A stretch of 64,000 nt of DNA from Oxytricha trifallax (Eukaryota > Ciliophora > Spirotrichea > Sporadotrichida > Oxytrichidae), in contig ARYC01002007.1 of NCBI GenBank assembly GCA_000711775.1, forward strand, positions 19,060 through 83,059, in the 5' to 3' direction. A program made the translations under genes and the position numbers. Shown here piece after piece: positions 1 through 13,404 of this stretch. The notes beneath the pieces are model-generated. The model worked only from the letters and a program-made list of their open reading frames with translations, was not told the origin of the DNA and made no database searches. The stretch's first letter is position 1. Each line of letters opens with the position of its first letter.

Positions 1-2680
1 ATTGTTTTTATAAAAGAATATGAAAAATTAGATGAATTAATTATAAAAATGGAAATCATTTTAATATATTAATGCTTAAGCTTTTTAAACATAATTTCTA
101 CTCAAATAATTAAAGTTTTTATAATTAAATGATAATATTTAAACTCTCAAGTCTTTTAAATGGGAATTAATTTTATGAATATGCTATCTTTGTGTTGATT
201 TCTTTCTAGGTTACTATAGAATTTATTTAAAGCGTTATTTACTCCATTTCCTTAAAATTCTGCTTATCAACTTTTAGTTCATTAGAAGGCAATAAAAATT
301 TATTCATTTAATCTACTTAAATAGCATTTTTCAGATTCTATTGAGCAGCAAGCATTGATAATACTAATTAGGAGACAAGAACAGTTTATTTTAGTGGCAT
401 TTACTTTGCTCTATCTACTCAACCAATCATATTGCATCTTCTACCATTTCAAGGAAGCTAGGGTGTTGAAATGCAGTAAGTATTATCTACAGATAATATT
501 AAACCAATCTTTTTAAATTATACTACCTTTTTATTCGTTATTAAGGGACTGTCATATTGAACAACGTTTTATTTTCTTAAAATTCCACCAATTTAGCATT
601 TTCAGTTTTGCAATAGAAAAAGTTGGAAATCAGACTTCTGAGGGTTGAAAACTTGCACAACTCTAATCAACAAGAGATGTTTCAGAGATAAAGAGGTTAC
701 GAAACAGTGGAGTGTCCAAGAGGTGAACATGTGACTGAATCTTGATTTGACCTCTCAACCTAATCCATTTTTAAAGACTTTTTTACACATTTCTTGATCT
801 CTAGGAAAAGCCTCATGAAACTTTGCTAGCAATCTGCGATTTGTGAATAATCATATTTTTTTTTGAATAAGTGAAATACAGAAATAAATATTCAAAATTC
901 ATATATACAAACGAGCTAATAATTTTATTTATAATATTAAAATTAGAAATCTATAAATTTTTAATATTGTTTGGAAATGGGGCAAATGTAAGAAAAATTT
1001 GCTACTTTTCCCCACTTTTTGTTTGATGATAATTGATAGTTAAATATTACATATTTATAATTGATATTTCCTTCACTCTTATATTTTTGATAATCTATTA
1101 TGTTATATATTCAATGGTTGAGATTATAATAAAAATGAACTAACTTTTACTTTATTTCTGAAGGAGATTTTGTCAATGTTAAATTTACTTATTTCATATG
1201 TCTTAACTATATATTTCTATTAAATTCAGGATTCAATTATCAAAATAGAACAGAAATTTTTGTCAAATAATTTCCATTTTTAATAAATTTAACTTTCATT
1301 ATAACTACATATTTGTTAATTAACTTAATAGAACTTCAATCACCACTAAGTTAAAACTATAAAATATCAAAATATACAATTTAAACATAGTAATTTTGTA
1401 TAAAGTAATAAGCAAACATTTCATTTTTGTCATTTCTAGTTCAAATTATTTATTGTCATGTTACTTATAATTCTTTTGCTTACTGTTATGATCTAAACAT
1501 TATCTATAGTTATTGTGAATTCTATATTTCAACAACTCACTTATAAAAATAAATTTTGATAAATGCATCAGGCTTTTCAATATAATCTTAAATGCCTTGG
1601 AATTTCTCATAAGCGCAATACAATTTAGCTTTTTGATAGATTAATTTCTTATGGTATGTTATTGATTCATGAGGTGGCCCATTAGCTGATTCAAAAACCT
1701 GTGCCATATAGAAAAAACCTTATATGACTCAATCTGTCACTTCTGACCCTTATCAATAATATTTCTACCAAAATGATATAGGTTCAGAAGCTAAGAGTGA
1801 AAAACTTCACATATGTCAAAATAGTTCTGAATGCGAGAATTTTATTTTTATGTTTCCAGCGCTTACTAATATTTTATATAGCATTATCTTCTCAAAAAAA
1901 TGTAGCTAAAGCTAGTCCTTCATATTGAAATTGCAACAACGACATTTTGAAGAACAATCATGCCAGTCCTTCGTCTTCAAAAGAAGGCCATCACTAACGT
2001 TAAGCCAAAGTAAATCATGAGTGCTTTTAAAGTTTTTGGGGTTTTGATACTTGTAATAGTGTAATAAATAATGGTATGCACTTTTATATCAATTAATTCT
2101 TCCATCACTGACTGTGGCTTGCTGTAATAGTGCTCCTATGCTCTCAAAATACTATCTATGCATTTATAAGGAAGATATGATTTCCTAGGTCTTGTGTTGT
2201 TTTGACAAGTAAAGCTGAGTCATTACAACTTACATTTTCTGCATTAATTATTATTATTTTATACAGGGAGTTAGATGTTATTATAATAATTTAACTCAAA
2301 TAAATAATTTATAGTTTTATAATTAATTACAGCAGACCTTTATTATTATTTTAGCATTTTATAAAGTAAAGCTCAATTAGAATCTTATTTAATATAAGAA
2401 AATAGCCTTGATTTTATAATTTCTATACTTGGATATGATTTTTACAACTTCCTTTATTTATAAAAAATTATTCTTTTATTTTAAATAGGAAAGAATTTTT
2501 GCATATCTTTATTGAATAATTTTCGGGTAAAATTTATAATTATTTTTACTAATAATCAAGTAGATCTTGTGAAAGATTTAAAATCATAAAATACAATAAT
2601 TATAGTAGTTTTACTTTAAATATATTAAAATTTATATAAGAATTAATTTCATTTATTAAATAAGGGGAATTTTTTATTTA
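1..2680. other. AT-rich spacer, no convincing gene
   Basis: Very AT-rich sequence with homopolymer and TTAA-rich runs. With TAA/TAG as Gln, a plus-strand stretch at about 350–640 stays open and is rich in Ile, Leu and Phe, but it has no recognisable motif and no clear start. No RNA gene or transposon end was seen. Confidence 0.6.
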
Positions 2681-2689
2681 TTTGTTCCT

Positions 2690-3195
2690 TGTAGTATGGA
2701 TATTTACCGTTTAATTATTCTTGATTCTCTCTCTATGTCCGTTTCTTATGCTGCTCTGCTTTCATCTTTATGGTTTTTCTCATGCTAAATTGAATTTTAT
2801 TCCTATTCTTCTTTTCATGGTCAAATTTCTGCTCTTCCTTCTTTGGTTGTTAATCTAATGATGTAATCCTAAACAGTTTTTGAACAAATATAAATCTATG
2901 AGATATATTATGGTAAATTTCTTTTTTATTTTGGTTACTATTTTGACCATTTTAATGAGCTTTTGTTAGTTTTCAATGTTTTCATCCTTACCTGATATGT
3001 GCTTTTGGGACTTTCCTCTATTCAATATAAGCCCAAAAGTTTCCTAGAAAAGTGTACTGTACTGTCTCTGCTGATTCCGCCATTTCATTTGCTCTTTGAA
3101 GTCCAGTCTCAAGTAAACTTATTGTTTTTAATAGCTATTCCTGATTTACTGATCTTTATTTTTATACCAATACCATGTTTTTCAGAATGATTAAG
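2690..3195 (-). pseudogene. Decayed coding-like patch, unknown protein
   Basis: Slightly GC-richer than its surroundings. Read on the minus strand with TAA/TAG as Gln, 3010–3150 gives a basic, Arg/Gln/Lys-rich peptide (including LRLDFKEQMKWRNQQRQYS and TFGLILNRGKSQK), and 2690–2860 gives another Lys/Glu/Gln-rich piece in a different frame. The amino-acid make-up is protein-like but no family is recognised. The plus-strand frame at 2999–3190 is hydrophobic and looks like its antisense shadow. It may be a remnant of a retroelement or of a coding segment; the patch at 5040–5600 has the same character and strand. Confidence 0.3.
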
Positions 3196-3199
3196 AAAT

Positions 3200-5035
3200 T
3201 GAATAAATATTGAAATATAAATTGAAAATCTTTTTGCACTATTTTTTTTAAGTACATATTTTAATTAGTTAAAAGTACTTTTATAGAAATTCTAATCATT
3301 TCGAGAAAAAATTAGTAATTAAATTGACCTGATAAAGTTCTACCTATAAAATAGTGCAAGTGAATTAATTAAAAAATAAATTAAATATTCTAAATTTTTA
3401 AAGAAAATGAATGTAATTATAAATAAATTTTAGTTAAAAGTTAATAATTAAAATATGTCACAAAATTGATATAACTTAAGTAATTATAATATCCAAATAA
3501 TTACTAAAATATACAATCTTATTTTCAATAAATTACATTTCACTTTATTATAAGTTATACTTTAGTTGATTAATTTAATAATTATTATTAACTCCTCGAA
3601 ATGCTTTAATCCCGTTATTAGGTACTTATCAATTCATTTTAATAATAAGCGAGTATATTCAAAATATTGAGACAGTTTATTTATAATAAAAAAGAAATCA
3701 ACTAGAAATATATAATCTAAAAATATGCAATAAATATTTTTTAAATTGTTTTTTTTTCTAACTAGCTGTAAAGAAGCTTATTGTTTGATTCACCATAACT
3801 TCTTAGATGATTAATTATTAAAATTAAGTATTTATTAAAACATTGATATGTTATTCAACCTATCTTCATCAAATAATAGGGTTCAGTTATGCAATTAGTT
3901 ATCATTGTGGTTGGATGATCAAAGCTATTTATTGCTTTATATAATTTTTATCAGTTGAATTTTAATTATAGCTCTTTTAAGATTTCTACGTCTTATCTCT
4001 TTCATTTATTATTTTATGCTATTGTTTGAGTTATATTAACTTTAGATTTTGTTGTCTACTTCTCAAAGATATCTGCTATTGTTACTTAAAGTACTATTGA
4101 AAAAAAGAAATTTAATGACTATAATTAAGTAATTTCAAGACGAGATTAGGAAGATATCATAAAGACACCTTAAAGATATCTCTATATTTTTCAAAGTAAC
4201 TTTGGAAAATACTGGAATAAAAGTTTATCAAAAGACCAGAATTGATCAATAGGATTTAATATAAACTAAGTTGAAATGTTGAGAAAAAAAAACTCATTAC
4301 TCCATTTTAAATCAATTAAATAAGTTAATGAAATATGTTTGAACTTATAGGCAGTTTGATTTAAGTTAATCTAATTCATTATGAGTAAATTTCTAATTGA
4401 TTTCATTTTGATTTTAAATAAACTGTCTCCACATTTTAAATATACTTGCTTAATAATGAAATTTTGAATAAGTGCGAATATATTGATTAATTATATTGAA
4501 GATTATTTAAATTCTTAGAAATTATGGTAAAAATAATTCTTGTAATACTTTCATAAGTTAATATTTGAAAAAGAGTATCTTTGGTATTTTTAGAGCAAGA
4601 AAGTTTATTATCAGCATCGCTATTACACATCAATTGTTTTATGTATTTTTTGATTAAAGCTATATTACCAACCAATTTATTCTAAAGACCCGTAAATTTC
4701 TAACAATTTTAATTTTCTATCAATCCTTAAGACAATAAAATCATTGTAGTTTTACAGATTGCTATAACAATTTGACGATATAATTATAGATTAAATATCT
4801 CCTGCAAATTTCCAAAAAAATGCCATTATATATAACTACCTGTTAGTCAATCTGATAGCCTTCTAAACACTATAATATCTATAATCATTCATTACCACTT
4901 ATGACAGTATTTCAGGTATATGTTTTTTCTAGTTAAATTGCACTTTCTTTACCTTATCTCGAGAAAGTTTAAATCAAGTCTTTAAATACAATTGCTGGGA
5001 TTAAGTAATAAAAATTACATTATAAGCTGCTATTT
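3200..5035. other. AT-rich spacer
   Basis: No gene, repeat or RNA signal that can be supported. The minus-strand frame at 4487–4675 is short, AT-driven and without motif. Confidence 0.55.
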
Positions 5036-5039
5036 GTAT

Positions 5040-5600
5040 AATTATGTTGTCATTTTGTCCACAGGTTTTTATTCTTTACTCCATTTGTTATAGTCTATAC
5101 TTTCTCTTCGAATCTTCATACCAATGCTGTCGCAATCCATGTACTCTTGCTATAGCAACACACAATTGTAACAATCTTATTAATTATTGGAGAACATTCA
5201 GCTTGTCATGGATGATTTTTCCCGATCCGTAGCATTATACTTTCGAGATTTTGATGAGGATTTTAAGCTCCAAATGGTTCTCTTACAAGTGCCAAAAATT
5301 TCCTTTTTTGGTGAATAACTGGATCAAGGAGTCATTTATTCTTTTGCTAGAGTTCAATTTTTCAATATTATTATGCTCTAAATTCTACTTATTTGTTTAG
5401 TGAAATTATATCGATATCCTCCTTCTCAACTCTACAGCTATTTTTACTTGTTTTTCTCTGTGGGTATGTCAGACTTCTAGTGCTTTCTCCGAGAATTCTC
5501 GTTTCTAGCTTTAAATTCTGTTCTTCTTGTATCTTTTTCTCACTGAAAATTTGCACTTTTCCACTTCGCTATTATTACTGAAATTTGCTTAGTTCATTCT
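5040..5600 (-). pseudogene. Decayed coding-like patch, unknown protein
   Basis: On the minus strand with the ciliate code two stretches read as protein-like. One at about 5390–5560 is charged and coil-like (contains SEKKIQEEQNLKLETRILG). The other at about 5040–5230 contains HDKLNVLQQLIRLLQLCVAI and a Lys/Arg/Gln-rich tail. They are in different frames and separated by AT-rich sequence, so the locus is broken. No family is recognised; a retroelement remnant is possible because LINE fragments elsewhere in this window are also on the minus strand. The two Ser/Phe/Leu-rich plus-strand frames here are antisense shadows. Confidence 0.3.
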
Positions 5601-5604
5601 AATT

Positions 5605-8330
5605 CTTCTTAATTTTCAAACTTACCATAATTTTATTTTATTATTATATCATTACTTACAATTATTATAATAATTATCTTCTTATTTTTATTATCAATTT
5701 CAATAAAATTAGAATTTTATGCCTTATTAACATGATTACTAATAATATATAACAAGATTAGATTGTTTGAAAAAATGATTCATAATATATTAATTATAAA
5801 TTATAGTATTTATACGTGAAGATGAAGTCATATCAGGAAATAAATCAAATTAGTTAAGATTTTTTATAATTTTAATTGATTGAATCATGAATTGATTAAT
5901 CCGACCCAACATTTTATTAATAAATTTAACAATTAGAGATAATCCTATAAATATGTTAATATTATACTATTACTACTTCAAAAATACTTAGTATCGTATC
6001 AAATTCAAATAGAATGGTGTCAAATTATGATTTTTTCAAATAAAATTAAATAGTTATAGATATTAAAGTCAAAGAGAATATCACCTCTCAAATTCTATAT
6101 AGCTCAATAAGCTTAGTAAATTAGTGTAAAATATTCTATGACACACTTTTTCAAACATTAAAACCTGCAACACTTCCAAACAGAAGCAGATGCATTAAAT
6201 AACTTAACAATAAAATGGCAATAAATAGATTACCAATAAAAACATGTATATCGTAGCATATATGAGTTATTTGCAATAATGCAATCAAAGAAGTTAATTT
6301 TAGTTAGATAGTAGCAGCTTCAATTGACTTTTTTAAATTTACTTGGAGAGAATTGATTGAAATTGCTGTTTTAGGAGAAGATCTTGAGTTGGATTTTATT
6401 AAGGTATGCGTCTTTATGAACTATCAAAGCATTTGATACCGTTTATTTTATGTAGTTATCTACTAGGGAGCGGATAAAAAAGATTTTCTCAATTTTCTAA
6501 AAATTAATAATCTTTAAGGAATCGTAATCACAAATATAAACTTATTTAAAAGGATTCTAGTATATAATTTTGCCTAAATATTATTATCTGTATATTTATT
6601 TTTTTTATAATAAATGAATTTTAGATAAAAATTATTAATTTTACTATATTTTTTAACAATAATACATTGTTATTTTTGCAAATAAAGTTACTTTTAGTTT
6701 TTCTCATAAATCTTAGGATAGATGTAGAGATTGTGTCAATTATAAAAAGCCTAACAAAATACAAAAAAATCATAAAATTATAAATTAACATGAACTATGT
6801 TTAGTAAGCATATTTACAAAAAATAATAAAGTGATTGTCAAAAATAAATTAGAGTTAGTAATATATATTTTAATTCATTTGATTTATTTATATGGATATT
6901 TGTGACAACTTAATATGATATAGCATAATAATAGTTCTTAGTAAAGTTATATGAGAATTTAATGGAATTGTAATATGTGATGATTTTGATGTTTAAAGGT
7001 TTATAAATTATTTGAAAAGACTTGAGTACAACAAATACATCTCAGAAGACAAATCTCTTTTTTTTGGTGAATTAAATCACGTAGAAGTTAGAAGAGTGGT
7101 GAAACTATGTTTCCATAGATATCAATTAATATATTATAAAAAGGATGGTTATTAAAGAATTACTTGCAGATCTTTAAGAATATAGTTTTTTATAATAGGA
7201 ATTTATTTCTATAGGCTTATTGGAAATCGTCAAGGAAACTTCTCAAAATTTAAAACAGCTCAAACAATCATTAAGGAAAACAGTTTATTATTCATTCAAA
7301 AACAAGTAAATCTAAGAATAATGATATCAAACTTTCAATAAGTGTAAAAAATGTGCAGTTGTTGTGATGTTTTTTAATAGAGAATGTAGCGTGAATAGCA
7401 AGATATATTATCTTAGACTTTAATGTACTTTTCTGTTTCGGAGCCTTCAATTTACTCTGTTGACAAGATCTTTAGGACGATTATTCAAATGCTTTCGATT
7501 CCATATATAATCTAGATTTAAGAATTGATTTAAAAATGACGAAATCTTAAATTAAAGACCCACAGTTGTAATTTTAAATAGTTAAAAAATAATAAATTAT
7601 TTATAGCTGCAGTGATTTTTATTTTCATATTTATCTATTTAAGCAGTTAACAACCAATTCAAGTAATCTTCTTGGCTTGGAACTCTAAAATATATCACTA
7701 GAATTAAATTAATTACTTCATAATGAAAAGATAATCTATTAATTTTTTTTCTATTGTTACATAAAATGATTACAAAACAATTTATGACCAATAGTATTAT
7801 AATTAGTTTAATCATAGCAATTATTAAAATCTACAAAAGATAAAAAAGATATTCAAAGAGGTTATGTTTTCAATAAACTAATAAATATTATTGCAAAAGT
7901 AGAGTTACACAAAGTAATGTATATTTATTAATAAATAAAATAATATCATAAGTATTAATGTCATTTTTAAAGTTAGATTTTAATTAAATCTTATTTTGTA
8001 AATATTTTATTTACTCATTTTTCCTTTTTTTTTAAAGTTTAATGATAATTCTTATATTTACAGATAATTATAAAAAATGACATAAACTGAAATTAAAATA
8101 ATTATAAAATCTTTATCTTATGTTAAAGATAATTGAAATATTATACAATTATCTTATGCTTAAAATACATATTATTTTACTTAAGACTTATAAATGATTG
8201 ATTTTCAAACAAGGTTTAATAGTAATAGTAGTAGAATACTTTTGGCAAAAATTCAAATATTATGAATAATCACTCCAAAATAAATAAAGTCAGTGCATAA
8301 TACTTAATGGTAACTGATAAGCTTAACAGT
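5605..8330. other. AT-rich spacer
   Basis: Long AT-rich stretch up to the 3' end of LINE A. I see no supported gene, RNA, or repeat array in it. Confidence 0.55.
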
Positions 8331-8336
8331 GATACT

Positions 8337-8900
8337 TCACTTCCCACTTTCTGTTTATTGTCGATTGCTCCCTTATTCTCTGCTTTGGATTTTGCGAAAT
8401 AGACATACTTCAATTTCCGAAACATCCTTCCCAAGTTCACTGATTTCTCTTCCTTGTTTTTCCATGTCCTTCTCTAACTCTGTTTTGCTGAAGTTCTCCA
8501 GTACCATCTCATCCCAAGTATCAACATTAATCGTCTGTGAGTAGCTTTGAGATCCAATCTCTTCGTTCTTTCTCGTCCACATAGATTCTCTCTGTTGCTC
8601 TTGTACTTTCAACATCTCCTCTTCTTTCAATCCAAATCCTGACTTCTCTATTTCCATCTTCATATATCCCATATCTAGCATCATGTAATATCTCTACATC
8701 TGTTTCCAATCTTTTCCAAATATCTGAAATACCAGCTCTCCTAGTAATTCAAGGACCAGGTGAACGACGATTAGAAGAGCCTTGATGCCGCAATACTCTG
8801 GAGCTACTCAATCATTTGTATCAGCTTTTGCTGCTTTCTTCTTTACCTCATAGTCCTTGCCGTCGGTTCCTACTATTGATAAAATACTAAAAAATAGGAA
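8337..8900 (-). pseudogene. LINE A C-terminal segment: Ulp1/C48-like motif plus charged tail
   Basis: The minus strand reads DTND-(TGA)-VAPEYCGIKALLIV...LVLELLGEL, with the Cys codon at 8790–8792 and the TGA at 8808–8810. The LINE B counterpart is ETNQVKDPEDCGVLAIF...FVLELAGK. The TN-x6-7-CG(V/I) core followed by a hydrophobic helix resembles the C-terminal half of Ulp1/C48 cysteine peptidases (Q-x-N-x-DCG). The frame then continues into QIFGKDWKQMQRYYMMLDMG and a Glu/Lys-rich tail, ending with TGA at 8337–8339. The catalytic His/Asp part of such a peptidase was not found, so the call is tentative. The two short overlapping minus-strand frames at 8373–8709 belong to this segment or its alternative frame. 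Confidence 0.5.
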
Positions 8901-9459
8901 ATATTAAAATTCAAAAATACAAAAAACAGACATATATTTAAAAATGTAAATAATATTAGAGATAAATACAAAAAATTTCTAAATAAAAAGAGCATTTTAA
9001 CAACTTTTGTTTGAAGATTACTAACTGATCATAATTATTGAAAAGTTTTATTTATATTTATTTAGAATTTTAGAAATCATTTTATTTAAGCGAAGCAGGT
9101 TTTATACTTATAAGTGATATTAATTGGAATATGCTTATTATGATTAGGGTATCCTTTGCTTGTAATTCTTTCTTCTAAATTTGAGCTGTAATAATAAATT
9201 AATCTCTCATTTTCTATAATTTTATTGATATTTTGATTTTTCTTTGTACTAAGTAGTCTAGAAATATAATTTAAAATCAATACCTATGATTAAATACAAG
9301 ATTAATAATTAAAAATGAAAAAATACTCAATTATACTGTAGTCCTCTAAAATCTCTCTGATTTATTTTTATCTCTAGATTTATAAATATAATCAGTTTTA
9401 TTTTAAGTAAAATATAATTTTTAATTTCATAAATTCACATATAATATGACCTCATTCAG

Positions 9460-10520
9460 TCTTCTCAAGTTCTTTTGCAGTATTGCCAGACTTCTCCCAC
9501 TAATCTTCTTGAGTCATAAATAATCTTCAATATGATCCAATTTATGTATTTATTATACCAGTACTTGCTATTGTCCAACTTCCAGTTCATAGTTCCTATT
9601 GTTTTCTCTATCTGTATAATGCCTTGCTCTCTCATAGTAATCGGTGGAGATATCAAGTAATTCAGTCTCAGTAAGCTGAACTACAGTTCTTTGATTTGAT
9701 TAGTGCAGATTTCCATTGTATTTTCCATGATATGTATTCTGGTATCATATCATCATGTCATCATTCTTTGTTTATCTCCTCCAAATGACACTTATGTTTC
9801 TCTGACCAAAGTTGGTCCTCTTTTTTCCTCTTTTTCTCGTACCTCTCTATTTTGAAATTTTCTCACTAGGGCTCTCTCCATCTTGTTTCTTGTGCTATTG
9901 CAGCAAACTACTACGACCATCCTCGTTACCAATGGTTCACACAGCCTCTACTTCTGTCTCTATTGCCAAATCTGATCTCTTCGATTCTCTCTAAGTATCT
10001 GCTTTTCCTATAGTCATGTCTCTTGTTGTTCAGATCTTCCATAGATGTATCTCTTTAGACTCCCTTCTTGTTGAATCGAAAACTTTCCAAAAATTACGCC
10101 CTTTTTAATTATTATATTTTAATATATTATTTTATTATATTTCTCAATATTCACTCCTTATTAAACTCATCGGGCTTATTAATCAAATATTCAGTTTTGT
10201 TGGATTTGTCTTCAGTATATCTTCAAACACCTTATCCATTTTTTTAACATAAGTCACTCTGATTTCTTCTTTATTATTTAATAATATTCATGCTGTTCCA
10301 ATGCTCTAATTCTATAGTCTAGCCAAATAATATTCGCAATTATCTTTATTTATGTTGACTTTTCATGTCTATTAGTCTGTGTTCTTTCACTTATTTGGAG
10401 AATCTGTTTGGATCACCAGCAGAATTTATTAAGTTACACTATTTCATGTTATTTGCATCTAACACCACTTTATGAATATTGCAATAGTGGTACATACCAT
10501 AGGAAGCTACTGTTCTTCCC
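9460..10520 (-). pseudogene. LINE A ORF2 linker between RT and C-terminal domain
   Basis: Continuation of the LINE A protein. At about 10370–10490 the minus strand reads CNLINSAGDPNRFSKQVKEH, which aligns with CHLMNDAQDPTRFNQILRQH in LINE B (about 36420–36520). At about 9500–9650 the motif PP-x4-G-I-x-Q-x-EK-x4-NWKL-x-NS is shared with LINE B near 35310–35420. The part between, rich in Lys, Arg and Gln, is also collinear in B. No domain is recognised. The strand, order and spacing match in both copies, so this is part of the ORF rather than unrelated sequence. Confidence 0.65.
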
Positions 10521-10533
10521 TGGTTTATAGCTA

Positions 10534-11900
10534 TCATAGTGCCATCACATTTTTTGTTGTAAATAGCTTTTTATTATTTCTGAAAAACTTCTCATTTCGC
10601 AAAATCTCTACTGTCGTCTCCATTGGTTTTATCATATGCTCCAAGTTAGATTTGAACTTTTTCAAGTTCTTCTGGACTATTTGCTGTATTATTTCAGCTG
10701 TATTCGTATCTTTCAATTAAGAACCATTCCTTAGTACTTTGTTAGGAATGTCTCTGGCCGTTTTAAATGCAATCCCTTCCAGCTGCATCTAAATCTTCTC
10801 AATTTCCCCAACTTTTACATACTTGACCGCTACAAGAGGGGTGTATTTATAAATCATAAGTGACCTAAACTGAGCCACCATGATCGAATCACTTACTATT
10901 GGGTTGGTAGATTTTGTAATTCTCTGATAGATCTCTGTTTGCCTTTTCATCTATTCCCACATGCTCTAATAATATGGTATTCAGGCATATATTCATCCCC
11001 AAATATTTCACCTCTTGTACCTTCTTTATACCTTCAATTTATTCAACCTCCTCAAACTATTTTGCCTCTGTTAAAAATACTGTCTTTTTAACAATTAGTC
11101 GCAAGTTATGAGTTTTCTCTATTTCTCTAAAACCAACTATCACTCTCTTAAATTACTATGCATCTTTTATATTGACAAGCAAGTCATCAGCGAACGCTAT
11201 TAGTTTGCCCTATTTTATGAGTAACATCAATTCTGGTTGTGAGTAAAAGGCATCCTATAGATACACATTAAATAGCAAAGGAGATATTCTGCTTCCTTAG
11301 GCAACTCCTTTCTTTATCTTGATTTCCTTCTCCTCATAGAATATCTTGTTGTTTTTGCAAAGCTTCAATTAGATTAACTGTTGTCATATCATCTCTATTC
11401 TATGCCTTCATTCTCAGTATTGACATAAGTTTGTCTTTCCAGACTGAATTGTAAGCCTTTTTAAGGTCAACAAGGACGTATACTTCCCTTTTATTAGACC
11501 TTCTCCTTGAAGTTTTGATTTGTTCAACATTCTTATGTACTTTTACTATCTTTAAAACCACTTCGGTTATTCCCTGTATAAAAAATTTGACTCTTCTTTT
11601 CTTGCATCTTATTCAGAATTACTTTCTCATTTTTTACTCAGATATGAATTCACTACTATTGGTCTAGTGTCGATGATTTCCGGATAATTTTTACCTTGTT
11701 TCTCGCTTAGAAGTACTTATCTTCTTTCTTTGATGTACATCGGTAATTATCTATCATTTAACCATATTGTTATTTTTTTGCTCACTGTCTACTAAGTTTT
11801 CAATGATTTTAGTAAGATTTTTCCATCTAACCCATTCGGACCAATAGTTTTGTTGAAGTTACACTCTATAATACCTTCTTCATATCTTCAATTTAGCAAA
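10534..11900 (-). pseudogene. LINE A reverse transcriptase and post-RT region
   Basis: Reverse transcriptase of a non-LTR retrotransposon. In order on the minus strand: an RPIVVNSYLSKK segment (fingers), VLVDLKKAYNSVW (motif A with its catalytic Asp), GVAQGSRISPLLFN (motif B), AFADDLLVNI at about 11180–11205 (motif C, the catalytic Asp pair intact), then LRLIVKKT and VKYLGM (motifs D/E). Next comes a post-RT stretch with QFRSLMIYKYTPLV and GIAFKTARDIPNKVLRNG, ending at TGA 10534–10536. At least three frame changes are needed between about 11650 and 10900, so no functional enzyme is made. TAA and TAG occur repeatedly as Gln in otherwise aligned positions, which supports the ciliate code. Confidence 0.88.
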
Positions 11901-12423
11901 ATCATTCATCATCCTGGCTATTTAATATCTGAATGTCTTTTTTTCTCCATGAGATAATTGTTCATCCCTATCATCATTAAATAATTTACTGTATAACTTT
12001 ACTATCTTAGTCTTTTAAATTTCTCCCACTTCAACTCTTTCTTCGTTTATAGTAAGACCCCTTTATTGCTTATGCTTACCTTTGGGTCTTGGTTAGTCTT
12101 TTAACAAGGTAAAAAAACCTCTTAGATCATTACTGTCTTGGCAATGTTCCATGTCCTTGATCGCTTCCTTCCATTGCACTTTTAAATCTATTTAATTATT
12201 ACTGGTGACATTCCCGTCTCTTCTCAGCACCTATTCAGGTGGTCTTTGTTACCAGTTCCTACTCTTGTTTTAATTTTCTAATTTATCGATGAAAATATTT
12301 AATATTGGTTGGTCTATGTCTTATTTCAGGAGCAATTTCCCTTCTTCTATGTAAGTTTCCAGAATTGTTTATTTATGTCAGAGATTCTGAAAGTCGCTTC
12401 TTTATTAGATAGATTTAGATCAT

Positions 12424-13041
12424 TCATTTCGTATCTTAATTTCAGTTTCTTGGATAAGCTTATGATCTGTCGCATTTAGTTAGCTGGTCTGCCAGCTTAT
12501 TGTTTCTATGTTTGAGATAATTTGGTCAAATTAGTTAACTCTGCTTGGAGTTTCTATTCCCTCAGGCATTGTTTCCTCAAAAGCCTTCTCTATTTAATTT
12601 CTTGCCCAATTTCTTGATGGAAGTTAAGTCACCCATTGCTATTATTCTATGCTTCTTACACTTTTGATTTAATGATTTTATCATGTATATTTTCTTCATT
12701 ATAACTATTTCACTTCTTCGTTGCAATAGGATGGGGGGAATGTAAGCTGTAATTATAAAAAGTGGATATCCATCCACAATTAGTAAATTCCATGCTATTA
12801 ACTATCTCAGTGCTTTAACGATTATCAAATGAAACTTGCCACTGTTTACTATTAGTACTCCTCCGTTTCTGGCAAGTTGTGTATAAGTAATATTTCTGTT
12901 GTTTATATCAATTAATCTTTGAAGTCTTGTTTCCTCAAGTTTAATGAAATCTAGTTTTTTTTATTATTTCCTTTGTCATCTTGTCTTGTTAAACTTTGAG
13001 TTTAAACCTCATACATTTTGGAGGCAAATTTTAATTTCAAA
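12424..13041 (-). pseudogene. LINE A APE-type endonuclease domain
   Basis: The endonuclease that nicks target DNA for target-primed reverse transcription. Visible motifs in order: CLQNV-x-GLNSK near the N-terminus (x is TGA at 13009–13011), KLEETRL with the catalytic Glu, GGVLIV, ITAYIPP, MGDLTSIK (variant of the GDFN motif, Asn replaced by Thr), TPSRVNQFDQII, and TDHKLI (the terminal SDH motif). A second TGA lies at 12976–12978. The frame changes near 12590, between the GDLTS motif and the FDQII motif. Both TGA codons sit in an otherwise continuous frame; Arg is usual at the first in this family. Role and fold are family knowledge; the motifs are read directly. Confidence 0.8.
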
Positions 13042-13404
13042 AGACTTTGACCCTAACTGTCTTTGTAACCTATTATCTACTCTCTTCTCTTGCTACGCTA
13101 CAAATGCGCAAATCCCTTCATTGCTCTAACCCCATCCCTAAATATTCTTTATTAATTAGAAGAATTGAAATTAGCGCCCATTCTCTTAATAGAATGTGAA
13201 TTTGTCTAAGTTTTTGATATTCTTTTTTTTTTTATAAACAAAGACTTGCAGGTTTTGCAATGTCCATTCACTTAGGTCTTTATTTGAATGTTCAAAAAAT
13301 CTTTTATTAATTTCTGGGTTGGCTACTTTTCTTAGCTGGCTTCCTCCATGTTAACTGGTAGTTTCATCCTCCCCTTGCTTTGGTATTGATCCTTGTCCAT
13401 TTGA

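Larger units (their letters stand above)
8337..13400 (-). mobile_element. LINE A: decayed non-LTR retrotransposon
   Basis: A roughly 5-kb element transcribed right to left. In transcription order it holds an APE-type endonuclease (about 13041–12424), a reverse transcriptase (about 11900–10900), a post-RT segment (to 10534), a poorly conserved linker (10100–9460), and a C-terminal segment with a Ulp1/C48-like CG motif (about 8900–8700) followed by a charged tail ending with TGA at 8337–8339. Frames switch several times and TGA codons interrupt them, so the copy is dead. LINE B at 34194–36960 is homologous over the 3' half. The 5' end is not sharply visible; GC content drops near 13400. No clean poly(A) or target-site duplication was found, although TAC/ATT-type triplets occur near 8220–8240 beyond the stop. 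Confidence 0.82.

Noticed and set aside
9812..9994. Hydrophobic plus-strand frame
   Set aside because: Antisense of the Lys/Arg/Gln-rich linker of LINE A; the same applies to plus-strand frames at 10472–10720, 12944–13129, 35527–35715 and 35903–36142 within LINE regions.
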